In this document: positions 50,044 to 60,163 of the stretch, piece by piece
Layout: every line of letters starts with the position of its first letter
How positions within the stretch are numbered: position 1 is the stretch's first letter
Assembly: GCA_040387755.1 (NCBI GenBank)
Contig: JAZKDB010000002.1
Span: 620,001-684,000 of the forward strand
From: Rurimicrobium sp040387755
Lineage (GTDB): Bacteria; Bacteroidota; Bacteroidia; Chitinophagales; Chitinophagaceae
Length of the DNA stretch: 64,000 bases
Reading direction: 5' to 3'
The notes under the pieces: model-generated
Databases searched by the model: none
Told to the model about the DNA's origin: nothing
The model's input: only the letters and a program-made list of their open reading frames with translations
Translations under genes and position numbers: made by a program

Positions 50044-52905
50044 TTACTTTGCCTTGGCAGATATAACCACATTACCTGTTTTATCCATTTCCTGAATACT
50101 ATATCCAAGTGCGGCTACCCTATCCCACAATTTCGCCTTATCTCCTACCAGCAAAATATACATTCTGTCTGTACCGGGCAATGTTTCGCGAATAAAAGTA
50201 TTGGCTTCTTCCAATGTCATAGAAGACAAAATTTTCGATTGCTCATCCGGGAATTTTGGATTCAGATTATAGGTCATCAGACGGGAAAGAAAAGCAGCTT
50301 TCTGACCACCGGATTCGTACTTACGCGCTTCACTTTGTCCAATTGAATTCTGAGTAAATTTCAACTCCTCAGCACTCATGCCTTTTAGTTTGTACTCATT
50401 CAAAATGTCCATGACATCCTTCAATGCACTATCTGTTGCATTGGCTTTGATACCGGCACTAAACTGGAATGAGCCACTGTACAAATCGCCGTTGTATCCT
50501 GTTCTTGCACCGTATGTCCATCCTTTATCTTCACGAAGATGTAGATTGACACGGCTGTTAAATGCTCCGCCCAATGGGAAGTTGATAATATTTGATTTAT
50601 AGAAATTACCGGTTGCATCATATTTCAGGTTGGTCACATAACCAATTCTAAATTCTGTTTGAGCAGCATTAGGTACATCTATGAAATATACTTTGGTCAT
50701 CTTTGCAACAGGTGCTTTGGGGATTTCCGGAAGCTCCACTTTCTTGGCAGGCAATTGCTCCAAAAATTTCAAATCGGTAATTATTTCTTCTTTAGTTACA
50801 TTACCTACTACTACTATTTTAGCTTCGTTGAAATTGAAATTATTGTTATAATAGTTTTGAATATTGCTCAATTCCACGTTATTCAGCGTGGCTTCTGTAC
50901 CACTGGAGGTCCAGCCCATTACATTGTCTCCATTCATCAACTTCTCAAATACGGTTGAGGCTACATAAGAAGGCTGATTAATTGCATTTTTAATATTCTG
51001 TATGGTACGTGTCTTCTTAGTTTTGAAAGTTGCTTCCTTAAAATCCGGACGAAGCATTCTTTCCTGCAACAAGGCCAATGTAGGCTTTAAATTCTTTTTA
51101 AGACTGCGTACATTAACATTGATAGCATCAGTACCGGCATTTACATTGATATCGCTACCCAATTTCTGTAATTCTGTCGTAAAAGCTTCGGCAGAATAGT
51201 TTTTGGTATCCTCGTTCATCATGGTAGCAAAGAGGTTAACCATTCCTTGCTTTGAAGGATTGTAAGCATCCATCAGAATACCTCCTTTAATTTCGATACT
51301 GATATTAACAATAGGCATCTCTGCATCCATAGTACCAATCATATCGCTGTTATTAGCCAATTCAGCAGTCCACAACTTTGGTACGTTTACTGTAGGGTTA
51401 GCTCCGCTGGCAGGCATTTTGGTTCTGTCAAAATTATCATTGGCCTTATTGTACTTCAAAGTTTCATAACCATAATTGGGTGCTTTATATCCCGTTTCCT
51501 TTACAGTATAATTATCTGCTGCTGCCTTATTATCTTCATTACCCTTTGTCAATACACTCACAATAACCGCATTTTTACCTTTAATATATTGGTTGTAAAC
51601 ACGCATTACATCTTCTTTTGTAACACTGGCATAGCGCTTCAATTCCTGACCGATATAATTGGCATTGCCGGTATATGTTTGGAATGCAGCTAATTGGGAT
51701 ACTTTACGCGATACGCTTTCCAGGCCATAAATAGCTTGTGATTCCTGTTGATTTTTGAATTTTGTAATCTCATCTTCAGTAGCTCCACGTTTTTCAAATT
51801 CTGTAAAAGCTTCTCGAACCAATTTTTCCATATCAGCCAACTTTTGGCCCGGGAAAGGGGTAACAGAAATAGTAAATTCACCAGACAATTCAGTGGTGCT
51901 GTTGAACATACTCACATTGACAGCCTTTTGTGTTTTTACCAGATTTTTGTACAGGATAGAGTTATTGCCCTGACCCAAAATTTCGGCAAGACAGTCTAAT
52001 GCTGGTTCATCCTTACTATACTGAGGAGCCGTGGGAAAAACCATCCTCAACATGGGTACTTTTGCATAATTGTCCATCATAGACACATAGCGATTCTTTT
52101 CCAATACAGGAGCAGGAAGCTTTACTGGTTGCACATTTGGCCCTTTGGGGATTGAGCCAAAATACTTCTCGGCCAGTTTCAATACTTCGGCAGTACTTAC
52201 ATCACCACCTACGGTTAGTACCGCATTATTTGGGCCATACCAACGAAGGAAGAAGTTCTTCAAATCCTGCACATTGACACGGTTCAAATCTTCAATATAA
52301 CCAATCGTCAACCATGAGTATGGGTGACCATAAGGATACAGGTTTTTTGCAGCTACCTCACCTACCAAACCATAAGGTTTGTTGTCGTAGTTCTGGCCAC
52401 GCTCGTTCTTTACAGTGGCACGTTGCACTTCAAACTTTTGCTGTGTAACGGCATTGAGCAAAAAGCCCATCCTGTCAGCTTCCAGCCAAAGCATTTTTTC
52501 CAGTTGATTATTAGGTACAGTTTCAAAATAGTTGGTACGATCGCGGTTAGTGGTACCATTTAATGTTCCACCTGCTTCGGATATAATTTTAAAATGTTGT
52601 TCGTCGCCTACATTATCCGAACCCTGAAACATCATGTGCTCAAAGAAATGCGCAAAACCCGATTTGCCTATTTGCTCACGTGCCGAACCTACGTGATAAG
52701 TTACGTCAACATGCACAATAGGGTCTGAATGATCTTCGTGCACAATAACCGTAAGGCCATTGGGCAGGATGTATTTTTCGTAAGGGATATTGACCTCTCC
52801 CGGTTTCGCAGTAACCTTCTCCACCAGTTTTGCCTGAGCAAAAATCATAGAGGGTGTACAAAGTGCCATAGTGGCTACTGAACAGATTTTAATGAATTGT
52901 TTCAT
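50044..52905 (-). CDS. M16 family zinc peptidase (two-domain, periplasmic)
   Basis: A 953-residue secreted peptidase. Signal peptide MKQFIKICSVATMALCTPSM with FAQA cleavage site; an upstream ATG at 52914 adds three residues only. The first M16 domain has the inverted zinc motif HFFEH (HxxEH, near residue 85) and later Glu ligand region (NERGQNYDNKPYG). The second M16 domain, from about residue 500, lacks HxxEH and is the non-catalytic partner. Pitrilysin-like enzymes degrade peptides. It lies convergent with sulP. Confidence 0.92.
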   Translation of the reverse strand: MKQFIKICSVATMALCTPSMIFAQAKLVEKVTAKPGEVNIPYEKYILPNGLTVIVHEDHSDPIVHVDVTYHVGSAREQIGKSGFAHFFEHMMFQGSDNVGDEQHFKIISEAGGTLNGTTNRDRTNYFETVPNNQLEKMLWLEADRMGFLLNAVTQQKFEVQRATVKNERGQNYDNKPYGLVGEVAAKNLYPYGHPYSWLTIGYIEDLNRVNVQDLKNFFLRWYGPNNAVLTVGGDVSTAEVLKLAEKYFGSIPKGPNVQPVKLPAPVLEKNRYVSMMDNYAKVPMLRMVFPTAPQYSKDEPALDCLAEILGQGNNSILYKNLVKTQKAVNVSMFNSTTELSGEFTISVTPFPGQKLADMEKLVREAFTEFEKRGATEDEITKFKNQQESQAIYGLESVSRKVSQLAAFQTYTGNANYIGQELKRYASVTKEDVMRVYNQYIKGKNAVIVSVLTKGNEDNKAAADNYTVKETGYKAPNYGYETLKYNKANDNFDRTKMPASGANPTVNVPKLWTAELANNSDMIGTMDAEMPIVNISIEIKGGILMDAYNPSKQGMVNLFATMMNEDTKNYSAEAFTTELQKLGSDINVNAGTDAINVNVRSLKKNLKPTLALLQERMLRPDFKEATFKTKKTRTIQNIKNAINQPSYVASTVFEKLMNGDNVMGWTSSGTEATLNNVELSNIQNYYNNNFNFNEAKIVVVGNVTKEEIITDLKFLEQLPAKKVELPEIPKAPVAKMTKVYFIDVPNAAQTEFRIGYVTNLKYDATGNFYKSNIINFPLGGAFNSRVNLHLREDKGWTYGARTGYNGDLYSGSFQFSAGIKANATDSALKDVMDILNEYKLKGMSAEELKFTQNSIGQSEARKYESGGQKAAFLSRLMTYNLNPKFPDEQSKILSSMTLEEANTFIRETLPGTDRMYILLVGDKAKLWDRVAALGYSIQEMDKTGNVVISAKAK

Positions 52906-53001
52906 TTGTATCAATAATGTTTGTTTTTGAATGGGTGAAGATAAGCTGCCTGAAGCGAATAGTATAAAAACAAAGGGTGAAATATGGGGGTGTTTTTTTC
53001 T

Positions 53002-54447
53002 CTACACCAGCTCTAGCAACACCACATTTTCGATATGATGTGTGTGCGGGAACATATCCACGGGGCGCATACGCGTAATTTTATAATCTACAGTCAGCAA
53101 GGCAAGGTCGCGAGCCTGGGTGGCGGGATTACAACTTACATACACAATTTTAGGCGCACGCATTTTCAGCAATTGTTGCACCAGTTTTTCACTCATACCG
53201 GCGCGTGGAGGGTCAGTGATAATGACATCGGGTTTGCCATGCTCTGCAAAAAAAGCATCGGTGCAAATGGCCGATACATCACCGGCGTAAAATAAGGCGT
53301 GCTCAATATTGTTTTGTGCGGCATTGAGTTTGGCATCATCGATAGCCTGTTCTACCACTTCAATACCAATAATCTTTTTAGCATTTTTAGAACAGAAGAT
53401 ACCAATACTGCCGGTACCACAATACAAATCGTACAAAACCTCATTACCCGTTAATCCTGCAAATTCGCGCGTGATACGATAAAGGTTTTCGGCCTGTGTT
53501 GTATTGGTTTGAAAGAACGATTTTGGCGAGATATTAAAAGTAAATTCCTCCAGCTTTTCGGTAATAAAACCTTTACCCGAAAAAGTATGCACTTCAAGGT
53601 CGTAAATACTGTCGTTCCATTTGGCATTGATAGTATAACAAAGCGTCGAAATCTCAGGAACTTCATGCAGCAAATGCTGCAGCATCGGGGTACGCGTAGC
53701 CTCGTCATCTTCATTCATCACCAGATTCACTAATACTTCACCCGTGGTAGACACACGAATAGTGACATTGCGCATATAGCCTGTATGTGCACGAAAATCA
53801 TAATAAGGTAATTCATGTTGCTCGGTATATTGGCGCAGTGTATTCAAGATTTTGTTGGTAGGTTCGTTTTGCAGATGACAAAAAGTAATCGGCACTACCT
53901 TATCAAATAATCCGGGAGCATGAAAGCCCAAACCTTGCTCGTGGGGCACTTCGGCATCGCCGATAGCTGCTATTTCATCATTGGTACGATATCGTTTATT
54001 GGAGAAGGTAAATTCAAGTTTATTTCTATAAAATCTTTGTAATCCACTACCTGCAATAGGCTCCATCTCAGGCAATTCTACATGACCAATGCGTCGCATC
54101 TGATCGGCTACTTGTTGCTGTTTGTATTCCAATTGTTTTTCATAAGGCAACATTTGCCATTTACATCCACCACAAACCCCAAAATGTGTACAAAATGGTG
54201 TAACACGCAAGGGAGAAGCAGTAACCAGACGGGTCATTTTTCCTTCGGCATAACTCTTTTTGTTTTTGGTAATGCGCACATCTACAATATCTCCCGGAAT
54301 AACATTTTCTACAAAGACAACTTTGCCATCTGGCATCATGCCAATGCTCTTGCCTTCTGCTGCATAAGTTCCGATTGTTAAGTCCTGGAGGGTAATTCGT
54401 TTTTTCTTTGCCAAAAAAATAGCGTTTAGGTGGTTAATAAAATGCAA
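53002..54447 (-). CDS. rlmD: 23S rRNA (uracil-C5)-methyltransferase RlmD-type
   Basis: A 481-residue SAM-dependent methyltransferase. An N-terminal TRAM domain (residues about 15-80) precedes a 4Fe-4S ligand set CTHFGVCGGC with a fourth Cys in FCHLQNEP. The SAM-binding motif is LYDLYCGTGSIGIFC and the catalytic Cys is in YVSCNPATQARDLALL. Members modify U1939 or U747 of 23S rRNA; which one cannot be told. TTG 54414, just before AKKKRITLQ, is an alternative start. Confidence 0.92.
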   Translation of the reverse strand: MHFINHLNAIFLAKKKRITLQDLTIGTYAAEGKSIGMMPDGKVVFVENVIPGDIVDVRITKNKKSYAEGKMTRLVTASPLRVTPFCTHFGVCGGCKWQMLPYEKQLEYKQQQVADQMRRIGHVELPEMEPIAGSGLQRFYRNKLEFTFSNKRYRTNDEIAAIGDAEVPHEQGLGFHAPGLFDKVVPITFCHLQNEPTNKILNTLRQYTEQHELPYYDFRAHTGYMRNVTIRVSTTGEVLVNLVMNEDDEATRTPMLQHLLHEVPEISTLCYTINAKWNDSIYDLEVHTFSGKGFITEKLEEFTFNISPKSFFQTNTTQAENLYRITREFAGLTGNEVLYDLYCGTGSIGIFCSKNAKKIIGIEVVEQAIDDAKLNAAQNNIEHALFYAGDVSAICTDAFFAEHGKPDVIITDPPRAGMSEKLVQQLLKMRAPKIVYVSCNPATQARDLALLTVDYKITRMRPVDMFPHTHHIENVVLLELV

Positions 54448-54462
54448 ATTAAGGGTATAAAG

Positions 54463-54494
54463 TTGTTTAGTGGCGGTTAAGAAAAGTATTTTTG
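54463..54494 (+). promoter_or_regulatory. Promoter of the TlpA-like gene
   Basis: TTG at 54463-54465 and TATTTTTG at 54487-54494 are 21 bp apart, a good Bacteroidota consensus. The expected transcript begins near 54500 and has a leader of about 95 nt carrying a small reading frame. Confidence 0.6.
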
Positions 54495-54519
54495 GCAGAC
54501 TGCTTTAAAATAAAAGCCC

Positions 54520-54597
54520 ATGAACAAACTTTTACTGCAGTTATTTATAAATCATCTATTTTCACCAAACTTTTTTAACAACAGAATACACCTATGA
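54520..54597 (+). CDS. Possible 25-codon leader ORF coupled to the TlpA-like gene
   Basis: ATG 54520 opens a frame starting MNKLLLQLFINHLF that ends in TGA at 54595-54597, overlapping the ATG of the next gene (ATGA). Such overlaps often couple translation. The peptide is hydrophobic and Asn/Phe-rich. It is short, so chance is possible; the exact overlap is the main support. Confidence 0.35.
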   Translation: MNKLLLQLFINHLFSPNFFNNRIHL

Positions 54598-56048
54598 AAA
54601 AACTACTCTCTCTTGGCTTACTGCTCGGCAGCTTATCATTCCAGGCAGCAGCAAAAGACGGCTACAAAATTCAGTTGAAGTTTAAGGATGTAAAAGACTC
54701 CACTTATTTTCTGGCACATTATTTTGCCAAACCCTTACCTACCATTTACAAAACAGATTCCGGAAAGCTGGACAAAATGGGAGCATCGGTGCTTAAAAGT
54801 GATAAGAAAATCACAGGAGGGATGTATCTGATTATGCTCTCTGATCGTAAGACTTATTTTGAATTTTTGCTGAATAACGGAGATGATATTATTATAACTG
54901 TCGAGGATATAAAAGACTTGCCAAGCAAAGGGCTTAGTATTAAAAATTCTACCGAAAACGAAGCTTTTATTCAATATGAAGAGTATGTTCGTAAAGTAGG
55001 TGAAGAGCATCAGGCATTAATGACAAAAATGGCGAGTGCAAAGAACAGTGTAGATAGTGCAGCCATCAAAGACCAAATGGCTGGCAAGATGAAAGCATTG
55101 GTAGGCTATAGAAATGATTTTTCTGCTAAAAACCCTGCAAGTCTTTTGTCCAAAATATTTAAAGGACTTGAATTACCCAAAGTACCTGAAGGGAAACAAT
55201 ATTTACCTAATGGCGATGAAGATAAAGATTATGCCTACCGCTTTTATAAAGCGCATTATTGGGACAATTTCGATTTGAAAGAAGGAAGATTAATCAATAC
55301 CCCAATCTATGATGCGCGTATTACTGAGTATTTCGAAAAACTGGTTGTACCTGTACCCGATTCAGTAATTAAAGAAGCAGACTGGATATTAGCACAAACA
55401 AGAGGAACTGGCGATTTGTTTAACTATACACTTTCCTGGTTGGCCAATTTCAGTCAGGACAGCAAAGTAATGGGAATGGATAAGGTATATGTATATCTTG
55501 TAGACAACTATTACGAAAAGGGTGATGCCGGTTGGTTAAGTGCCGATTTATTGGAAAAACACAGACAACATGCCAATGAACTTCGCCCGAATCTTATTGG
55601 TAAAGTCGGATATGATATTTCAATGATAGATACATCCGGAAATCCTGTGACAGTATCAAAAATTCAATCCAAATACAAACTCATTGTTGTTTGGGACCCA
55701 ACCTGCGGACATTGTATGAAAGAAATTCCGGCATTGGATTCTACATATAAAGCAGATAAACTAAAATCACGCGGTGTAAAATTAATCGGCATTTGTGCTG
55801 AGCAACTGGAAAAGCAGTGGAAGGAATTTATTATCAAAAACAAATTGAATGATTGGATACACATTCACGATCCGGAGCGCAAAAGCAATTACAAAACAAT
55901 GTATAATGCCCGTGTAAATCCTACCATTTATTTGTTGGATGATAAAGGTATCATTCGTGGAAAGAGCATTGACCACAGCAATATCACATCATTAATTGAT
56001 ATGTTGGAACGTCAGGAAGCTGATGCTAAAAAGAAAACATCCAAATAA
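54594..56048 (+). CDS. TlpA-like thiol-disulfide protein with N-terminal DUF4369/5106-like region
   Basis: A 484-residue secreted protein. Signal peptide MKKLLSLGLLLGSLSFQAAA. The N-terminal half is a beta domain (KFKDVKDSTYFLAHYFAK, with VLKSDKKITGGMYLIMLSDR) followed by a helical region like DUF5106. The C-terminal thioredoxin domain has redox-active Cys371 and Cys374 (PTCGHCMKE), and ends near cis-Pro NPTIYLLDD. Likely a periplasmic oxidoreductase. It is followed by the PPIase gene on the same strand. Confidence 0.9.
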   Translation: MKKLLSLGLLLGSLSFQAAAKDGYKIQLKFKDVKDSTYFLAHYFAKPLPTIYKTDSGKLDKMGASVLKSDKKITGGMYLIMLSDRKTYFEFLLNNGDDIIITVEDIKDLPSKGLSIKNSTENEAFIQYEEYVRKVGEEHQALMTKMASAKNSVDSAAIKDQMAGKMKALVGYRNDFSAKNPASLLSKIFKGLELPKVPEGKQYLPNGDEDKDYAYRFYKAHYWDNFDLKEGRLINTPIYDARITEYFEKLVVPVPDSVIKEADWILAQTRGTGDLFNYTLSWLANFSQDSKVMGMDKVYVYLVDNYYEKGDAGWLSADLLEKHRQHANELRPNLIGKVGYDISMIDTSGNPVTVSKIQSKYKLIVVWDPTCGHCMKEIPALDSTYKADKLKSRGVKLIGICAEQLEKQWKEFIIKNKLNDWIHIHDPERKSNYKTMYNARVNPTIYLLDDKGIIRGKSIDHSNITSLIDMLERQEADAKKKTSK

Positions 56049-56144
56049 AAAATCGTAAACTTGCAGAAGTGTCTTAGAATTCAGTTTTTAAGACACTTCA
56101 TTTTTTATCCTTTGTAAATAAAACAGAATAACAAAACGTCACTT

Positions 56145-58109
56145 ATGAAGAAAATTATGTTGACTGGCATTTTTGCCACTGCATTATTGGGAAACAGCTT
56201 TGCTCAAACACTTTTTACTTATGGTAATAATGTTGTTACAGAATCAGAATTTTTGAAGGTTTATAAAAAAAATAATGCTGCTCAAAAAGTAGACTACTCA
56301 GAGAAAGCACTGCGCGAATATGTAGATCTGTATTCTCTTTTCAGAATGAAAGTAGCCGAAGCCAATAAAGAACAGTTAGACACAACAGCATCAGTAGCCG
56401 GAGAAATCGATAATTACAGACGGCAATTAGCAAAAGGTTTTCTTACAGACGAGGAAATGGTAGGACGACTGGTACAGGAAGCTTATGACCGCTCTAAACA
56501 GGAAATAAGAGTAGCTCACATTCTGATTTTGACAAAGCCCAACTCCGATACTGTAGCCATAAAAAAGACTATTGACAGCATTTATAATTTAGTGAGTAAA
56601 GGGAAAGGCGATTTTGCAGCATTAGCCAAAACATTCTCGGAAGATAAAGGGTCAAACAATAACGGAGGAGATATAGGTTATTTTACAGCATTACAAACAG
56701 TTTATGCTTTTGAGAATGCTGCTTACAATACTCCTGTTGGTAAAGTTTCAGAACCTTTCCGTACAAATTTCGGATACCATATCCTTAAAGTAATTGACAA
56801 ACGCCCTGCCCGCGGTCAATTGAGGGTTGCTCAGATATTGGTGGGTACTCCCAAATCTTTGGGTGAAGCAGGAATTGAAGCAGCAAAATTAAAACTGGAT
56901 ACAGTACAAAAAGAGCTGAAAAATGGTGCCAGCTTTGAAGACTTGGTCATCAAATACTCTGACGATAAATTTAGCAAGGATAATAAAGGAGAACTACCTG
57001 TATTTGGTGTAGGCCGTATGACACTGGCTTTCGACGAAGCAGCATTTGGATTGAAAAATGTAGGAGATATCTCTAAACCAGTGCAAACGGACTATGGTTT
57101 TCATATTATTAAACTTCTGGAAAAAACAGGAACAAAGCCTTTTGAAAGTGTAAAGAAAGAATACAAAACTAAAGTAGACAATGACTCCCGCGCCCAACAA
57201 GCCCGCGATTTATATTTTCAGAAAGTAAGACAAAATAATGGCTTCAAAGAGAATCCAAAGGCATGGGAAAGCTTTGCAGCTCAAATAAGTAAAATACCAG
57301 ATACAGGTAAAGATGCCGGACAATACAACAACAAAACCTTTAGCGAAGGTGGTTCTAATGTAATGTTTAGTCTTGCCGGCAAAAACTATACTCAGGATGA
57401 TTTTGTTAGCTTTGCAAACAGCACCACGCGTGGGCGTATTGCACAAAGTACTAAAGAGACGATTTTCAAAGAACTCTACAGTATGTACCAAAGTAAAGTT
57501 GTCAACGATTTTCAGGAACACAAACTGGTAGACGAGAATCCTGAATTCAAAAGCCTGATGCAAGAGTATAAAGATGGCATCATGTTATTTGAATTAATGG
57601 ATAAAAATGTTTGGGGTAAAGCCTCTAAAGACACCGTCGGTCTCAAAGCCTTTTACGAAACACAAAAAGACAAGTATCAATGGGAGCCCGGATTCAAAGG
57701 TTCTGTTTATAGCTTTAAAGATGAAGCGTCTATGAAAGAAGGCATGAAATTGTTAAACAAAAAAGGAATCAGTAACGAAGAAATAGTAAAAACCTTAAAC
57801 AGTGAGACAAATCGTGATGCTGTAAGTATCCAGATTGGCCGATATGAATTCAATAAGTTTACTGACGTTCCGCAAAACAAAATTTTTGCTGGCAAAACAA
57901 GCGAAGCCATTAAGAAAAGTGACAAAACTTATGTAGTAGTAAAAGCTGATGAAGTGTATACTCAAAAAGAAAACAAAGCATTTACTGATGCCCGTGGTTA
58001 CATCATTTCGGCTTATCAGGATAAACTGGAAAAGGACTGGAATAACGAATTACGTTCAAAATATCCAGTTGTGATAAATGAGGAACAGTTGAAAAAATTA
58101 GTGAAGTAA
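56145..58109 (+). CDS. Periplasmic PPIase with two parvulin domains (SurA-like)
   Basis: A 654-residue protein with signal peptide (MKKIMLTGIFATALLGNSFA). An N-terminal helical chaperone-like region precedes two PpiC domains: the first near 125-222 (RVAHILILTKPNSD ... GGDIGYFTA ... EPFRTNFGYHILKV), the second near 226-330 (RVAQILVGTPKSL ... YGFHIIKLLEKTG). A C-terminal region without a third parvulin follows. It probably helps fold outer-membrane proteins. It stands downstream of the TlpA-like gene and may form a folding-factor transcript with it. Confidence 0.92.
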   Translation: MKKIMLTGIFATALLGNSFAQTLFTYGNNVVTESEFLKVYKKNNAAQKVDYSEKALREYVDLYSLFRMKVAEANKEQLDTTASVAGEIDNYRRQLAKGFLTDEEMVGRLVQEAYDRSKQEIRVAHILILTKPNSDTVAIKKTIDSIYNLVSKGKGDFAALAKTFSEDKGSNNNGGDIGYFTALQTVYAFENAAYNTPVGKVSEPFRTNFGYHILKVIDKRPARGQLRVAQILVGTPKSLGEAGIEAAKLKLDTVQKELKNGASFEDLVIKYSDDKFSKDNKGELPVFGVGRMTLAFDEAAFGLKNVGDISKPVQTDYGFHIIKLLEKTGTKPFESVKKEYKTKVDNDSRAQQARDLYFQKVRQNNGFKENPKAWESFAAQISKIPDTGKDAGQYNNKTFSEGGSNVMFSLAGKNYTQDDFVSFANSTTRGRIAQSTKETIFKELYSMYQSKVVNDFQEHKLVDENPEFKSLMQEYKDGIMLFELMDKNVWGKASKDTVGLKAFYETQKDKYQWEPGFKGSVYSFKDEASMKEGMKLLNKKGISNEEIVKTLNSETNRDAVSIQIGRYEFNKFTDVPQNKIFAGKTSEAIKKSDKTYVVVKADEVYTQKENKAFTDARGYIISAYQDKLEKDWNNELRSKYPVVINEEQLKKLVK

Positions 58110-58132
58110 AAATCAAAACCAGATTAAAAATC

Positions 58133-58169
58133 AAAAAAGCTATTGGGCCAAACGCTCAATAGCTTTTTT
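58133..58169 (+). terminator. Rho-independent terminator
   Basis: AAAAAGCTATTG and CAATAGCTTTTTT pair around GGCCAAACGCT, with a T run at the end. The next 200 bp up to the Csp-like gene hold nothing recognised. Confidence 0.85.
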
Positions 58170-58367
58170 GTTATATGTACTACTGTTTCATCATTAGACT
58201 ATACATCTTGTATAAAATCCTGCAAATAATTCTGAGAATCATATAAAACTAAATCTGACTCTTCCCCGTATTTTTATATTCACGACAAACAATACAAAGT
58301 AAAATAAAAAGAATACGAAACTTTTTAGCTATTAAATATAGCATTACGAAACTTTTAAACCAATAAA

Positions 58368-58700
58368 ATGACTGCTTATCCCCTTTACAAAACCTGCATT
58401 GATGCTTGTCTCAGATGCGCTTCTATTTGTAATCTTTGCTCTTCTGCATGTGCAGATGACGACCATATGAGAACGATGTCAAAGTGCATTCAATTAACGA
58501 TGGAATGCGCCGCGATATGCTATGCCGCTGCCCAGCTAATGAGTTTGGGAAGTACAAAAACAAAGGCTCTTTGCCGTTTATGTGCAACAATCTGCGAAGC
58601 ATGTGCGAATGAGTGCAGTAAACACCCTATCGAACACTGTCAGGAATGTGCCAATCTATGTAGAGAGTGTGCAGCAGAATGCCGTAAAATGATTATTTAG
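58368..58700 (+). CDS. Csp-like four-helix copper-binding protein
   Basis: A 110-residue protein with 19 Cys spaced along helices (TCIDACLRCASICNLCSSAC; CRLCATICEACANEC; CQECANLCRECAAEC). This is the pattern of the Csp/DUF326 four-helix bundle, where Cys line the core and store many Cu(I) ions. There is no signal peptide, so it is the cytosolic type. It probably buffers copper. It converges on the DAACS symporter gene. Confidence 0.92.
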   Translation: MTAYPLYKTCIDACLRCASICNLCSSACADDDHMRTMSKCIQLTMECAAICYAAAQLMSLGSTKTKALCRLCATICEACANECSKHPIEHCQECANLCRECAAECRKMII

Positions 58701-58758
58701 CATACTGAAAACCCGGATAAAAACATTTTGAATGATTATTATATCTGGCAGATAAATA

Positions 58759-60138
58759 TTAATGGCTCAGTTCGCCTTCCCACTTGCTAACTACTGCTGT
58801 TGCAATGCTATTACCAATTACATTAGTTGCGCTTCTGCCCATATCCAATAAGGGGTCTATACCCAACAACAAAGCAAGCCCGGCTTCAGGAATATTGAAC
58901 GTACTCAAAGTACCCGCAATAACTACTAATGATGCACGGGGTACACCAGCAATTCCTTTGCTGGTGAGCATTAAGACAAGTAACATACTGACCTGAGTGG
59001 CAAAAGGCAAATGAATACCGTAAGACTGGGCAATAAACAATGAGGCAAAAGTCATATACATCATCGAACCATCCAGATTAAAAGAATAACCCAATGGCAG
59101 GACAAAACTGACAATTTTCTTTCCGCAACCAAAACGCTCCAGTTCCAACATCATTTTGGGAAAAGCAGCTTCACTGCTACTTGTACTGAAGGCCAGCAAT
59201 GCAGGATCTTTCATTCGCTTAATCAAAGTAAAAACCCTGCGCCCGATAAATAAGAATGCTGCAAGAATAAGCAATATCCACAAAGACCCAAGCCCCAGAT
59301 AAAACTCTCCAATAAAAATAGAATAAGTAGCAAGGATACCCGCACCTTGCTTGGCAATTACAGCTGTCATTGCGCCAAAAACAGCTATAGGTGCCAGATT
59401 CATAACATAAGTAGTGATTTTTAAAATAACATCCGAAACCACTTCAAAAAAACCAATCAGCACTTTACCGTGCTCGCCTATAGCAGCAGTTGCAGTACCA
59501 AAAAGCAAGGAGAATACGACAATCTGAAGAATCTCATTATTAGCCAAAGACTCAAAAATACTGGTTGGGAAAATATGGTATAAAAAAGACTTGAGCGAAA
59601 AAGCGGCTTTCTGCAAACCTAATTCTGCACTTGCATCAGGAAGTGGCAGGTTCATATGGGCACCTGGTTCAAACATATTAACCAAAAACATACCCAAAGC
59701 CAGACTCAAAAGAGAGGCACTAAAGAACCATAAAAGCGTCTTCCCCCCTATCCTGCCAACAGCTTTAATATCACCCAATTTGGCAACACCTACCACCAGG
59801 GTACTAAACACCAATGGAGCAACAATCATTTTTATCAAACGGAGAAAAATATCTGCCAATAAGGAGAATGGTTCCAGTTTGCCATCGCGTGATTTCAATA
59901 TAGCTGACCTTTGTTCATTAAGTTCTTTTAATTTTGAAGGGACATCAATCGTGCAAGTAACAACTGACTTCTCTTTTAGCGATTGAATTGTGGCATCTAT
60001 CTGAGCAATTTGTATATTTTCATTCTGCACAAATTGCTTATTCAGCACAAAACCCAGGCCAATACCCAATACAAGGGCTATAAAAATATACCGGGTAAGT
60101 CTGCTTTTCTTGGTGGGGGCTTTGTGATGATTGCTCAT
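58759..60138 (-). CDS. Dicarboxylate/amino acid:cation symporter (DAACS)
   Basis: A 459-residue membrane transporter of the GltP/DctA family. A first helix (YIFIALVLGIGLGFVLN) is followed by an extended loop, then family motifs IKMIVAPLVFSTLVVGVAKL, the serine-rich hairpin FSTSSSEAAFPKMM, the NLDGSMMYM motif and the second hairpin with GIAGVPRASLVVIAGTL, near RSATNVIGNSIATAVV. It imports glutamate, aspartate or C4-dicarboxylates with Na+ or H+. It is 25 bp after mrdA on the same strand. Confidence 0.92.
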   Translation of the reverse strand: MSNHHKAPTKKSRLTRYIFIALVLGIGLGFVLNKQFVQNENIQIAQIDATIQSLKEKSVVTCTIDVPSKLKELNEQRSAILKSRDGKLEPFSLLADIFLRLIKMIVAPLVFSTLVVGVAKLGDIKAVGRIGGKTLLWFFSASLLSLALGMFLVNMFEPGAHMNLPLPDASAELGLQKAAFSLKSFLYHIFPTSIFESLANNEILQIVVFSLLFGTATAAIGEHGKVLIGFFEVVSDVILKITTYVMNLAPIAVFGAMTAVIAKQGAGILATYSIFIGEFYLGLGSLWILLILAAFLFIGRRVFTLIKRMKDPALLAFSTSSSEAAFPKMMLELERFGCGKKIVSFVLPLGYSFNLDGSMMYMTFASLFIAQSYGIHLPFATQVSMLLVLMLTSKGIAGVPRASLVVIAGTLSTFNIPEAGLALLLGIDPLLDMGRSATNVIGNSIATAVVSKWEGELSH

Positions 60139-60163
60139 AAAGTTGCTTTTTGAAATTAATTGA

